The notes: generated by a model from the sequence alone, not told the origin. Positions 8,227 to 17,266 are shown, counted from the stretch's first letter. The stretch: 64,000 nt of DNA from Vibrio hepatarius (GCF_011806575.1 NZ_JAATOO010000019.1:25233-89232), one strand, 5' to 3'. Numbers and translations are program-made.

Positions 8227-9891
8227 TCATGAGAAGAACTGATTGAGGTTCTTAAAGCGGAAAACAGTACGCTCACATTCAGCCTTCGTCGACTCTAATA
8301 CTTGCTGAATGTTTTGCAGGCTCGCTTCCATGGTACGAGGCAGTTCAGGGTCAACAAAGTTATGCGGTAACGCGCCATGGAAATTAGAGCGAACTTGACG
8401 CAAATGATGTTCTGCTTCGTTAAGCTGCGTCATTGCCTGCTCAGACTTACTCAACCATTCTTGGTAAAGTGACTCATCCAAACCTTTGTTGGTCACAATC
8501 GCAACCATCACTGCGCGATTGGCAATATCTTTGATCACTAGGTGATTTGCCGCGTCAAGGTCAAAACGCAAACGACACATGTTGGTGTTTTGGTTTACGT
8601 AGCCGTAGACATCGCCACTGCCTTCTTTAATCACGCGCTCAAGGTCACTCTTAGGTACGTAGACCCAGCGACTGTCTCCTTTTTCGGATTCAGACACCGA
8701 CATGTTGCTCTGCAGCAATACCAGCTTAACCAAATCAAATGCATTACCGACTTTGTAGCTTTTCGCATCAGAAATGTCGTAGCTGTTCACTTGCTTCTTC
8801 AGAATACCTGTGGTCGATTCTGTAGAGAGAAGAATGCCGAACTTATCTTCTAGCTCTTCTTGAATATCGCCCAACGCTTCGCGGCAAGATGCAATCTGTT
8901 GGTCCACTTCCTGTTGGTCAAACGCGTGTTGCAACGCAAACTCTTTCACTACTTTCAGCACCACTTCGCGTGATTCAGGGCTGTTCCACAAGCAGTCTTG
9001 AAGCAGTAATAAATCCAAAGGGTTAATTGAGTTGCGACCATTAAAGAATGCGCTGGCTTTTAGCAGTTTCACTGCCTTCTTCCAACGACGGTCAGAGACA
9101 TACATATCGGTGTCTGCGATATCCACACCTGTGGTCTCTTTAGCCGCATTCTCCAACATGCTTTTTAGCTCAAACAGCTTCTCAAATACCGCATCGGATA
9201 ACTCAAGTTTGTCGAGTTCTACTTGCCATTGGTGATATTCGGCGTCCGTAATCGCCAAACCTTTAGGGATTTTTGCCTCTTGCGGTGTGCCGACAGTCAG
9301 CATTGACTTGAAGTTTTGTTTGTTCTGAATGCGATTGACGAACACACGCACTAGCATACGGTCGTACAAGGCTTCTAAGCCGCTATCTTCATCGGGTAAT
9401 TCGTTGGAAGCAGAAACCAACAGGCGCATCGGAACACGTTCAATGTCGCTGCCGTTTTTAAACGTCTTTTCGTTTACTACTGTCAGTAGCGTGTTCAAAA
9501 TCGCAGGGCCGGCTTTCCAAATCTCATCAAGAAAGACCACTTGTGCGGTTGGCAAGTAACCTTCGGTCAAACGTAAGTAACGACCGTTGTCTTTTAACTC
9601 TTGAATACTAAGCGGGCCAAACACCTCTTCTGGCGTCGAAAAACGCGTCATCAAGTATTCAAAGTAAGAAGAGTTATCGAACGCCTGAATCAATCGTTTT
9701 GCAATCAAGCTTTTCGCGATACCCGGAGGCCCAAGCAAGAAAACACTCTCCCCCGCTAAAGCAGCGAGTAAGCAGAGTTTGATCGTATCTTCGCGCTCAT
9801 AAACGCCATCAGAAAGAGCGTGCGCTAACTTATTAATGCGTTCAGAGAGTAACGCTTTTTGGGCGTGACCGACCTGAGTAGGGTTTATCAT
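8227..9891 (-). CDS. ravA: RavA, MoxR-family AAA+ ATPase
   Basis: A 554-residue protein. Walker A is GPPGIAKS (residues 54-61), Walker B is VVFLDEIWKA near 118, and sensor 1 is LLVSASNE. The AAA+ lid is followed by the LARA-type C-terminal region. The sequence EYLMTRFSTPEEVFGPLSIQ is diagnostic of RavA. It is about 55 residues longer than E. coli RavA (498); some of the excess is in the charged middle/C-terminal region around residues 330-380. In E. coli, RavA binds the lysine decarboxylase CadA/LdcI and acts with ViaA. The ATG has AGAGGAG upstream and is the first gene of the ravA-viaA operon. Confidence 0.95.
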   Translation of the reverse strand: MINPTQVGHAQKALLSERINKLAHALSDGVYEREDTIKLCLLAALAGESVFLLGPPGIAKSLIAKRLIQAFDNSSYFEYLMTRFSTPEEVFGPLSIQELKDNGRYLRLTEGYLPTAQVVFLDEIWKAGPAILNTLLTVVNEKTFKNGSDIERVPMRLLVSASNELPDEDSGLEALYDRMLVRVFVNRIQNKQNFKSMLTVGTPQEAKIPKGLAITDAEYHQWQVELDKLELSDAVFEKLFELKSMLENAAKETTGVDIADTDMYVSDRRWKKAVKLLKASAFFNGRNSINPLDLLLLQDCLWNSPESREVVLKVVKEFALQHAFDQQEVDQQIASCREALGDIQEELEDKFGILLSTESTTGILKKQVNSYDISDAKSYKVGNAFDLVKLVLLQSNMSVSESEKGDSRWVYVPKSDLERVIKEGSGDVYGYVNQNTNMCRLRFDLDAANHLVIKDIANRAVMVAIVTNKGLDESLYQEWLSKSEQAMTQLNEAEHHLRQVRSNFHGALPHNFVDPELPRTMEASLQNIQQVLESTKAECERTVFRFKNLNQFFS

Positions 9892-10180
9892 TTTCGCGCT
9901 CCTCTGATAGCCATCAGAATGTGTGTATGTATAATTTTATACATTTGTTATCACTTTGTTACAAGTGCAATTTTTTAGAATAGACTGACGGTTATACCAA
10001 ATGGTAATGAGCGAAACTTAATGAAATCAATGATTGCATAATTGCGATTTACATCACTTTATGTAGTTCGAATCACTTTCTAGCCAATTGAGACAAAAGT
10101 GAACAAATGGGATTTGTTCTTTCCTTGCTGGGGATTAGCGGATAAGGTAAACGCAGCGTTAGTTGTACAGTAATTAAAAT
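9892..10180. promoter_or_regulatory. Divergent intergenic region ravA / Nudix gene
   Basis: 289 non-coding, AT-rich bases containing the promoters of both divergent units. I see no strong repeat, hairpin or recognisable operator here. Confidence 0.4.
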
Positions 10181-10711
10181 ATGACCTTATCCTCTTCTAG
10201 AAAAACCATCCACACGTGGAAAAATATCTCTTTGGTCGAAGAGCCAGTGACCTTACCCAACGGCAAAGAGATCATGCATACCACCATCGTGCACCCAGGC
10301 GCCTCAGTTATTTTGCCGATCGACACCGATGGCAACATCATTATGGTGAATCAATTTCGTCCTTCGTTAAATAAATGGCTGTTAGAACTGCCTGCGGGGA
10401 CACTTGAAGACGCAGAAGCCATTGAAGAGTGCGCAAAACGCGAATTAGAGGAAGAGACCGGCTACAGCGCTGAGCAGTTTTTCTCATTGGGGCAAGTCAC
10501 TCCCCTTGCGGGCTTTTGTGACGAAATACAGTATTTGTATGTAGCGAAAGGCCTGAATAAAACCTGTCGCTACCAATGCGATGACGACGAGGTCATCGAA
10601 GTCGTCTCACTTTCACTTCAAGAACTCGAACAAAAGATGATCAGTGGTGAAATTACCGATGCAAAGACCATCGCTTGTCTAAGTAAAGCGAAGTTATGTG
10701 GCTACATTTAG
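10181..10711 (+). CDS. Nudix hydrolase, ADP-ribose pyrophosphatase-like
   Basis: A 176-residue protein with a perfect Nudix box from about residue 76: G, five residues, E, seven residues, then REL-EEETGY, which binds the catalytic metals. The upstream GNIIMVNQFRPSLNKW and LPAGTLED are typical of the ADP-ribose/NudF branch, which cleaves ADP-ribose or related nucleoside diphosphate sugars. Substrate within the branch is not certain. The next gene, threonine aldolase, starts 12 bases later, so the two are probably cotranscribed. No clear Shine-Dalgarno precedes the ATG, but no better start is available. Confidence 0.85.
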   Translation: MTLSSSRKTIHTWKNISLVEEPVTLPNGKEIMHTTIVHPGASVILPIDTDGNIIMVNQFRPSLNKWLLELPAGTLEDAEAIEECAKRELEEETGYSAEQFFSLGQVTPLAGFCDEIQYLYVAKGLNKTCRYQCDDDEVIEVVSLSLQELEQKMISGEITDAKTIACLSKAKLCGYI

Positions 10712-10723
10712 GAGTAAATAGAA

Positions 10724-11728
10724 ATGGACTTTCGATCAGACACGGTAACCAAACCGACAGAAGCCATGCGCAAAGCGATGGCAGAAGCCATTGTCGGTGA
10801 TGATGTTTACGGTGATGACCCAACAGTCAATGATTTAGAACAATGGGCAGCACAAAGGCACGGCTTTGAAGCCGCACTGTTTACGACCTCTGGTACACAA
10901 GCTAACTTACTTGGCCTGATGGCACACTGTGAACGAGGTGACGAGTATCTTTGTGGCCAGCAAGCGCATAACTATAAATTTGAAGCTGGCGGTGCGGCGG
11001 TTCTGGGATCTATCCAACCTCAACCGATTGAAAATAACCCAGACGGCACGATCGATTTTGGTAAACTTAAAGCAGCGATTAAGCCTGACGACTGTCACTT
11101 TGCTCGCACTAAGCTGCTCAGTCTTGAAAACACCATTAACGGTAAAGTCCTACCGCTTAGTTACCTCGCACAGGCTCGCGAGTTTGTTGACACGAACAGT
11201 CTATCTCTACATTTAGACGGGGCGCGCGTTTACAATGCGGCCGTCGCACTCGATATCGACGTTAAAGAAATCGCGCAATACTTTGATTCGATGACGATCT
11301 GTCTTTCGAAAGGACTGGCAGCCCCTATTGGGTCTCTCTTGCTTGGCAATCGTGAGTTCATCGCTAAAGCGCGCCGCTTACGTAAAATGGTGGGTGGCGG
11401 TATGCGTCAAGCTGGCATTTTAGCGGCGGCGGGTAAACTAGCGCTGACTGAACAGGTCGAACAGCTCAAAATTGACCATAGCAACGCGAAGCTGCTGGCA
11501 AACCAACTTACAGAGTTACCGGGATTTAGCGTAAACCCTGAGTTTGTTCAAACCAATATTGTGTTTGCTAAACTCGATGCTTCAGTCGAAATCCATGCAA
11601 TCGCTGAAAAGCTACAGCAAGAAGGCATTATTATTTCAGCGGGTAATCCGGTGCGTTTTGTTACCCATAAAGACATCTCAGAACAAGATATCCTTACGTT
11701 TACTGAAAAGCTAAAAACACTTCTCTAG
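10724..11728 (+). CDS. ltaE: Low-specificity L-threonine aldolase
   Basis: A 334-residue PLP enzyme of fold type I that splits threonine and allo-threonine into glycine and acetaldehyde. It has MDFRSDTVTKPTEAMR at the N-terminus, TSGTQANLLG around residue 52, LHLDGARVYNAA, and the PLP lysine in CLSKGLAAPIGSLL near residue 197. Length equals that of the E. coli enzyme (333). AGGAG precedes the ATG, and the upstream Nudix gene ends 12 bases before. A strong hairpin terminator follows. Confidence 0.93.
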   Translation: MDFRSDTVTKPTEAMRKAMAEAIVGDDVYGDDPTVNDLEQWAAQRHGFEAALFTTSGTQANLLGLMAHCERGDEYLCGQQAHNYKFEAGGAAVLGSIQPQPIENNPDGTIDFGKLKAAIKPDDCHFARTKLLSLENTINGKVLPLSYLAQAREFVDTNSLSLHLDGARVYNAAVALDIDVKEIAQYFDSMTICLSKGLAAPIGSLLLGNREFIAKARRLRKMVGGGMRQAGILAAAGKLALTEQVEQLKIDHSNAKLLANQLTELPGFSVNPEFVQTNIVFAKLDASVEIHAIAEKLQQEGIIISAGNPVRFVTHKDISEQDILTFTEKLKTLL

Positions 11729-11764
11729 CTCGCATTTCAACCAATTATTGATCTCAGTACATTG

Positions 11765-11788
11765 AGCTTCCCCTAAGGGGAAGCTTTA
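11765..11788 (+). terminator. Intrinsic terminator after ltaE
   Basis: AGCTTCCCC, TAA loop, GGGGAAGCT then TTTA: a 9-bp stem with a short T tract, 37 bases after the ltaE stop. Confidence 0.75.
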
Positions 11789-11821
11789 TGCTACCAGCAT
11801 AGTAACTAACTGAGTTCCAAT

Positions 11822-12142
11822 ATGAAAAAGCTATCCATCGCCTTGACCATTTTCTCTGCTCTTGTTTCATTACACAGTCATGCTACTGAGTTTGGTAATG
11901 CAGAACTCGGCAGAGTGAAAGCGCCAAGCTGCGTATTCTGTCATGGCGCGACTGGCGAAGCGGTTAACGCTAGCTACCCCAATCTAAAAAATCAGAACGC
12001 CCAGTACCTCTATCAATCAATGAAAGATTACCAACAAGGAAACCGAACTGGTGCTCTCGCCGAAATGATGCAAGCGCAACTGTCCAAATTAAACGACCAA
12101 GACCTACGCGATATCGCGGCTTACTATTCAAGCCAAGAGTAA
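11822..12142 (+). CDS. Periplasmic class I cytochrome c
   Basis: A 106-residue exported haem protein. A signal peptide covers about residues 1-21 (ending SLHSHA). The haem-binding motif CVFCH is at about residues 37-41, and a later methionine (MMQAQ or MKDYQ region) may be the axial ligand. It resembles cytochrome c553/c5-like electron carriers with YPNLKNQNAQYLYQSM and LSKLNDQDLRDIAAYY. It stands alone between two terminators, so partners are not indicated by context. Confidence 0.88.
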   Translation: MKKLSIALTIFSALVSLHSHATEFGNAELGRVKAPSCVFCHGATGEAVNASYPNLKNQNAQYLYQSMKDYQQGNRTGALAEMMQAQLSKLNDQDLRDIAAYYSSQE

Positions 12143-12259
12143 ATGCGCTTGTTAATGTAAATGACGGAATACTGACAGAACCATTTACCTACGCTGATAT
12201 CCAAGCACGAACAATAATCTACGCTAATGCCATTGAAGTACTAGTTTAGGAATTGAACG

Positions 12260-12769
12260 ATGAAAGTCCGTGCTTTGGTTTTGGCTATGGTAGCAACGAC
12301 TGCTCTATCTGCTTGTAAAGAAGAATCGCCAAAAGTAGCAAACATTACTATGGTGGAATCTGTCACTAAAACTGTAAAAACACCTTACCAAGAGTGTCTG
12401 AACGTGGTTGTCACTAAGAAAGCGGCACCAACAGATGAAAACCGTATCCTCGGTACTGTAGGTGGCGCAGCAGCAGGTGCAGCGCTAGGCAACCAGATTG
12501 GTGGTGGTTCAGGTAAAGTGATCGCGACCGCAGCAGGCACGATTGCAGGCGCACTAGCAGGCCGTGAGATTCAAGGCAACATCCAAGACAACAACGTGGT
12601 GAGCACAACAGAAAAGCAGTGTCACACTGAATACAAAACTTCAACCTCAGTGATCGGTTACGACGTGACGTACGAAATCAAAGGGGTTCCAACCACGGTT
12701 CGCTTGGATAAGAAGCCAGCAGGCAAAACGTTCCCAATCCAAGATGGCAAAGTTGTTCTACCACAATAA
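12260..12769 (+). CDS. Glycine-zipper (17 kDa-antigen-like) lipoprotein
   Basis: A 169-residue protein with a lipoprotein signal (ATTALSAC, lipidated Cys near residue 19). The central glycine-zipper 2TM region (about residues 65-105) has repeated G/A-rich motifs such as GGAAAGAALGNQIGGGSG. Such proteins anchor in the outer membrane or periplasm and some influence envelope integrity; no enzymatic role is known. Two cysteines in the C-terminal half (KQCHTEY region and upstream PYQEC) could pair. An exact intrinsic terminator closes the unit. Confidence 0.82.
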   Translation: MKVRALVLAMVATTALSACKEESPKVANITMVESVTKTVKTPYQECLNVVVTKKAAPTDENRILGTVGGAAAGAALGNQIGGGSGKVIATAAGTIAGALAGREIQGNIQDNNVVSTTEKQCHTEYKTSTSVIGYDVTYEIKGVPTTVRLDKKPAGKTFPIQDGKVVLPQ

Positions 12770-12789
12770 CCACCAGCAAAAACAATAAA

Positions 12790-12839
12790 ACTAACAACGT
12801 CATAAGCACAAGTCCCTCCGCATGCGGAGGGACTTTTTT
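12790..12839 (+). terminator. Terminator with conserved upstream sequence (repeat copy 1)
   Basis: A perfect palindrome at 12811-12834 (AGTCCCTCCGCA and complement) followed by TTTTTT. The 21 bases before it (ACTAACAACGTCATAAGCAC and on) recur almost exactly at 22196-22216, so the whole 50-base unit is a dispersed repeat. Confidence 0.9.
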
Positions 12840-12975
12840 ATATCCAAGCTTTCTTTTTGCTGAGTATGCTCTTAATGCAACCTTGTGTTTAACTTGGATT
12901 AGAAAAACAAAGCTCATCGAATAAGAAAGGCTGTGCAATTATCTATTTAACCAGTATTGACCAAACTTAAAAGTA

Positions 12976-13005
12976 GAAAAACAGCTTAACGTTACATTAA
13001 GCTGT
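12976..13005 (-). terminator. Intrinsic terminator of the usp/tct unit
   Basis: Perfect 9-bp stem ACAGCTTAA / TTAAGCTGT with a 7-base loop. On the minus strand it is followed by TTTTTCT. It lies 138 bases beyond the usp stop and just past the folded element at 13017-13093. Confidence 0.8.
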
Positions 13006-13016
13006 GTAAAAAGTGA

Positions 13017-13093
13017 GGCTGGTTAGCGACGCAAGGAAGGAGATTCGAACCTTGCAATTTTTCTTGGGCGGACGGATAAATTGCTAACCAGCC
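13017..13093 (-). ncRNA. Unidentified 77-nt folded element with T-loop-like sequence
   Basis: The ends form a perfect 11-bp stem (GGCTGGTTAGC / GCTAACCAGCC). Inside, two adjacent arms close without gaps: 13031-13036 with 13050-13055 (GCAAGG/CCTTGC) and 13056-13060 with 13078-13082 (AATTT/AAATT). On the minus strand the larger arm carries GGTTCGAATC, as in a tRNA T-loop. No D-arm or anticodon arm can be fitted, so this is not a normal tRNA. It lies between usp and its terminator, so it would be in the 3' untranslated region. Confidence 0.45.
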
Positions 13094-13143
13094 ATGTTTA
13101 TAAACTAACAGGCTAACCTGTCATCTAACTGACAAAATAAAAA

Positions 13144-13995
13144 TTAACTCATCATCCAAAGCGGAATTTTAGCGCGAGTGAGCAGCTTTTTAGTCACGCC
13201 ACCAAAGACTTTTTGATGAAGCTTTTGGTGAGCAAAAGCACCCGAAACAAGAACATCAGCATTGATCTCCGAAGCAACTTCAATTAGCTGAGAGCCTGTA
13301 TTCCTAGTTTTGTGAGTAAATGCGATACACTCAACATCTATATCGTGCCATGCCAGATAGCGAGCAAGATCTTCCTGTGTTGGCTTGTTGTATAAGTATT
13401 TATCACTCGTGACCACGACAACTTGTTTTGCCTTCCTAAGCAAAGGGAGCGCGCTATTGACTGCATTTGCAGCAGGTTTATCGCCGTTCCATGCAATCAC
13501 GACCGTCTTGGGTGAGAAGTGAGTTTGTCGCCTTGGCATGATCAATATGGGTTTTCCCCCGTGGGTTATTGCCGCCTCAAAACTGACACTGGTTTGCCCA
13601 TTAAGAGATTGGGGAATAATGATTAGATCTGAAACCTTTCCTCTTTCCGCGACAATTTCCCCACGATAACCAAAGATATCATGCCATTTGGCGCTCGTTT
13701 GTTGAGAATCGGACGGAGATTCATCAATCCCAAACTTTTGACATAAATGCTCAAAACTTTGCTTATCTTGGGACATATCATCATTCACATAATCACGAAC
13801 AATTTTGTCTATTTGGTCATAAAATTTTCTGGAAATCAGGCGCTTTTCACTCGGCATCAGCTTCTCTGCCCCCACTTGCGCGTGTAACACATCAAGGTGA
13901 GCGCTAAAGAATTGAGCCACGTTTAATGCCCCTTCAAGTCGGCACTTACCGTCTTCCTGAGACGCAAATGGCATGATAATCGTTTTTATTGACAT
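13144..13995 (-). CDS. Universal stress protein, tandem UspA type
   Basis: A 283-residue cytoplasmic protein containing two Usp-like halves (about residues 1-140 and 150-283). The second half has VVIAWNGDKPAANAV and VSGAFAHQKLHQKVFGG, which resembles the ATP-binding G-x2-G-x9-G loop. It lies 12 bases after the TctBA permease, so it is translated from the same message. Usp proteins are known partners of some solute transporters (for example TeaD with the ectoine TRAP system), so a regulatory role on this transporter is plausible but inferred. AAGGAGAG supports the ATG. Confidence 0.88.
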   Translation of the reverse strand: MSIKTIIMPFASQEDGKCRLEGALNVAQFFSAHLDVLHAQVGAEKLMPSEKRLISRKFYDQIDKIVRDYVNDDMSQDKQSFEHLCQKFGIDESPSDSQQTSAKWHDIFGYRGEIVAERGKVSDLIIIPQSLNGQTSVSFEAAITHGGKPILIMPRRQTHFSPKTVVIAWNGDKPAANAVNSALPLLRKAKQVVVVTSDKYLYNKPTQEDLARYLAWHDIDVECIAFTHKTRNTGSQLIEVASEINADVLVSGAFAHQKLHQKVFGGVTKKLLTRAKIPLWMMS

Positions 13996-14007
13996 AACGC
14001 TCTCCTT

Positions 14008-15981
14008 TTAGCCCAGCGGCCAAGGTAAAGAAACAGTTTCTTGCAACAGACCAATAGGCAAATCAAGCAACATTATGTGGGTTAGGCCAAGCAAGAAACC
14101 TGAAGCTGCTACCGTCGTTGCAAGTGATCGCCACAAACTCATTCCGGCCTTGTTCATTAAGAATGCACAGAAAAAGATCGCAATAGAGATCACATAACCC
14201 ACTAAGTAACTACCAATTACTAGCCCAGCAATCCAATAAACATAATGCATGATGGACTCTGTATTACTGTCGTGTGCGTATCCTTGTTCATACTCATTGT
14301 CAAAGTAGATAGGGGAACCTTCGGGACGTGTTAATAGCTGTACAACAACGATGGTAGACAACAGCCACATGCCACTTGCTACGGCAATGGGGAATATTCC
14401 ACCTAAGAAACTTTGTTGATAGCCGTCATAAATACCATAGGCAAAAGCAAAGTTAACCAAAACAGCAAAGATCACTTGAGGTCGACGAGTTGGCACTTTT
14501 GCTGTGGTTTCAACTTCATTACTTTTCTTCATATTTTGACGAATCATTAATATCAGAGAAAGCAACGTAATCGCACCAATGACCATCACCCCTGGACGAA
14601 GTAAAAACCCGATACCATCAAACTGTATCGCTTGGTATAAGTAGGTTTCCATCCCAGCGGAAAGCACAAAGCCGATTAGAAATGCGGGTCTTGGCCAATC
14701 AAACCGCTTCATTAGAACCCCAAGTACACCAATTGCAAGCAAGGAAACTAGATCGGCCAAGTCTCGCGTAGCTTGGAATGCTGCAAAGCAGATAACCATG
14801 ACCATAAAAGGAGCTAACAAGGCGTAACGTACTGTGGTTAACTTCGCTACCCAAGGAGAAATCAGCATACACGCTGCAGCACCAAACACATTAGCAAGCG
14901 CCAGTGACCAAATAATTGTGTAGGTAACATCAAGGTCGGTACTCACCATCGCAGGACCTGGTTCTAAACCAACCAACACCATCCCACCAAGAAACACCGC
15001 CATACCACCCGAGCCCGGAATACCAAACAGCAATGTTGGGACTAACCCTCCCCCTTCTTTCGCATTGTTGGAAGACTCTGGTGCAATAACACCTCTGACA
15101 TCACCATGACCAAAATTTGGCTTGTCTTTAGTCGTTTGCACCGCGTGGCCATAGGCAATCCAATCCACAACACTCCCACCTAAACCAGGCAGAGCTCCGA
15201 TAATACAACCAATAGCGCTGCAGCGGACGGCAAGCCATTTGTTGGCAAGGAAGTCCTTAACTCCCATGAGCCAGCCAGAGCCTAACTTACTCGCACTCGA
15301 AATCGGTTTGTTCTGGCGTAATAGATCGATAATCTCTGGTAAAGCAAAAATCCCCAGCCCCACGACCACCAATGGGATCCCATCCATCAGGTAGAAGTTG
15401 CCAAATGTCATTCGATACTCACCAGTCGCTGGGGCACTGCCGACACTGCCTAACAACACACCTAATCCGCAGGCAGACAATCCTTTAACTAAGCTTTTTC
15501 CGGCAAGTGAGCCCACCATGGTTAAACCAAGTAAGGTGAGCATGAAGAGTTCACCTGACCCAAAAGCAAGAATTACTGGACGAGCAATCAGAACAAAGCC
15601 CGTCAGAACCACTGCTCCAAATAACCCTCCGAATAACGAAGAGGCAAAAGCAGCAGACAGGGCGCGAGCCGCTTGCCCATTTTTGGCCATTGGGAAACCA
15701 TCTAGAACCGTCGCTTGCGAGCCACTCGAGCCTGGGATCCCCATTAATACGGAGGTAAACGTATCCGAGGTAGGAATAACGGCGACTAAACCTATTAGCA
15801 TCGCAAGAGCGGAAACAGGGTCCATGCCGTATAAAAATGGTAGTAACAAAGATAAGCCGGCAATACCTCCCAATCCAGGGAAGATACCGATTGCAAGACC
15901 TAATAACACGCCACCAAGCATATAGCTTAGATGGTGCAAAGTTAAAATTGTCTGCAAAGCGGCAAGTAATTCACTAAACAT
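14008..15981 (-). CDS. Tripartite tricarboxylate transporter permease, TctA-TctB fusion
   Basis: A 657-residue inner-membrane protein. Residues 1 to about 490 are a full TctA large subunit with the glycine-rich signatures GIFPGLGGIAGLSLLLPF and GIPGSSGSQATVLDGFPMA and their internal repeat near residue 265 (IGALPGLGGSVVDW). Residues about 505-657 add four hydrophobic segments that match the small TctB subunit, normally a separate gene. With TctC upstream it forms a sodium-driven importer for citrate-like acids. The start ATG lies 144 bases after tctC, with a stable hairpin between. The substrate is not certain. Confidence 0.88.
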   Translation of the reverse strand: MFSELLAALQTILTLHHLSYMLGGVLLGLAIGIFPGLGGIAGLSLLLPFLYGMDPVSALAMLIGLVAVIPTSDTFTSVLMGIPGSSGSQATVLDGFPMAKNGQAARALSAAFASSLFGGLFGAVVLTGFVLIARPVILAFGSGELFMLTLLGLTMVGSLAGKSLVKGLSACGLGVLLGSVGSAPATGEYRMTFGNFYLMDGIPLVVVGLGIFALPEIIDLLRQNKPISSASKLGSGWLMGVKDFLANKWLAVRCSAIGCIIGALPGLGGSVVDWIAYGHAVQTTKDKPNFGHGDVRGVIAPESSNNAKEGGGLVPTLLFGIPGSGGMAVFLGGMVLVGLEPGPAMVSTDLDVTYTIIWSLALANVFGAAACMLISPWVAKLTTVRYALLAPFMVMVICFAAFQATRDLADLVSLLAIGVLGVLMKRFDWPRPAFLIGFVLSAGMETYLYQAIQFDGIGFLLRPGVMVIGAITLLSLILMIRQNMKKSNEVETTAKVPTRRPQVIFAVLVNFAFAYGIYDGYQQSFLGGIFPIAVASGMWLLSTIVVVQLLTRPEGSPIYFDNEYEQGYAHDSNTESIMHYVYWIAGLVIGSYLVGYVISIAIFFCAFLMNKAGMSLWRSLATTVAASGFLLGLTHIMLLDLPIGLLQETVSLPWPLG

Positions 15982-16056
15982 AATAGAATCCTTGTGAGTT
16001 CACAGTGCACGATAGACGGTACATACTTGCAATTGATGTGACCGGGGGTGCTTAGA

Positions 16057-16088
16057 GAGGAAAACAGCACGTCACACTGTTTCCCCTC
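16057..16088 (-). other. Intercistronic hairpin between tctC and tctBA
   Basis: Near-perfect stem (GAGG-AAAACAG with CTGTTTCCCCTC, one bulge) around a 9-base loop, with no T-run. Its place between the abundant binding-protein gene and the membrane gene suggests mRNA stabilisation or partial attenuation. Confidence 0.5.
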
Positions 16089-16125
16089 GTTTATATCTTG
16101 TTAAGGGGTGGAATTCTGGAAGAAA

Positions 16126-17241
16126 TTAAAGCCTGGTGTTGTATTTCTGTTTCAGCCAGTTAGCGACCCATGTTTTGCTCTCTTCATCCAAAGAGAGAAT
16201 GGCCTCAACCGCTTGTTCAGCCTCCAAACCTGTAAGCTGCTTATAATTCCCTAACATATCTTCAGCTCGTTGCTGAAAATCAGGGTTTGCCACCAGTTTA
16301 GCCATTGATTCACCCCAAGCTTGCTGGATATCTTCCGGAGTCGAGTTAGGTAAGAAGAAAACTTTCTGCGCGACAAATCCTGCGATAAAAAACGATCGCC
16401 AAACTTGAAACCCTTTCGAGCTGTCTATATCACCTTTGGCTAGCTGATATACTTCTCCAAAATGAGGAATATCGGGGAAATTTGGATCTCGTTGAAGCTT
16501 GCCTTGCTCATCAATAACACCAAAGCTGAATAGTGGAATCGCTTTGCCCTCTTCAACCAGTGGAACGACTTTCTTCAAGTATGCAGAGCTCGTTTGTGAA
16601 TCTAAATTCACTTCACCTCGTTCAAATGCTAAACGTCCAGCCCCACGTCCTTTCATACCAAATACGGCTTGTACATCAGCGCCAAGTAAATCAAGTGCCA
16701 ACAGAGGGACTAGATCAATAGTCGTGGCACCTTGGCTGGCATATTTAAATTTCAGCTTGTCCAAATTTTCGACAAACTGCTCCGCATTTGTTATGCCTTC
16801 ATCCGGACTAATGTATACCACTCCTCCAGTCGGAGTAGCGAGTACCGCTTTCCAGTCGTTATAGTCATATTTTACGCGTCGGTCATTCAGCAGATAGGTG
16901 TACTGTGTCGATGCAGAGCTTGCCAACACATCCAAACCATTGTCTTTTGCACGTCGTGCAAACTGGTTTGCTCCTTTGGTCGAGCCGCCACCCGGTACAT
17001 TCTTAATTACAACGACTGGCTCACCAGGAAGATATTGAGTGAAATAAGGGCCAAAAAATCGAGCCCAAGTATCCGTACCTCCACCTTCTTTATAAGGTAC
17101 TGTCATTTGAATACGTTCACCTTCAAAACTCACTGAGTTTGCATTCACTGGTGACGTAACACAAAATGTCATTAACGCAGCGGATGCTAGCTGACCGCTG
17201 ACGCGTAACATCGTTTTATTAAAGTAGTTGTTAAGCAGCAT
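16126..17241 (-). CDS. TctC-family periplasmic tricarboxylate-binding protein
   Basis: A 371-residue exported receptor. A signal peptide (about residues 1-35, ending SPVNA) precedes the mature TctC/Bug fold. MTVPYKEGGGTDTWAR is the conserved first substrate loop and VVIKNVPGGGSTKGAN the second. It binds a carboxylic acid in the periplasm and hands it to the TctBA permease encoded next. The ATG has a perfect GGAGG seven bases upstream and a long hairpin in the leader. Slightly longer than usual for the family (about 320-330 residues), mostly by a C-terminal extension. Confidence 0.88.
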   Translation of the reverse strand: MLLNNYFNKTMLRVSGQLASAALMTFCVTSPVNANSVSFEGERIQMTVPYKEGGGTDTWARFFGPYFTQYLPGEPVVVIKNVPGGGSTKGANQFARRAKDNGLDVLASSASTQYTYLLNDRRVKYDYNDWKAVLATPTGGVVYISPDEGITNAEQFVENLDKLKFKYASQGATTIDLVPLLALDLLGADVQAVFGMKGRGAGRLAFERGEVNLDSQTSSAYLKKVVPLVEEGKAIPLFSFGVIDEQGKLQRDPNFPDIPHFGEVYQLAKGDIDSSKGFQVWRSFFIAGFVAQKVFFLPNSTPEDIQQAWGESMAKLVANPDFQQRAEDMLGNYKQLTGLEAEQAVEAILSLDEESKTWVANWLKQKYNTRL

Positions 17242-17266
17242 AGCGCCTCCTCAAATCCTTTATGGC

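Noticed and set aside
13017..13093. A tRNA gene
   Set aside because: Size and a T-loop-like motif fit, but no anticodon arm or D-arm can be drawn, so it is reported as an unidentified folded element.
15398..15925. 175-codon plus-strand frame inside the tctBA gene
   Set aside because: Proline- and asparagine-rich shadow of a glycine-rich membrane protein.
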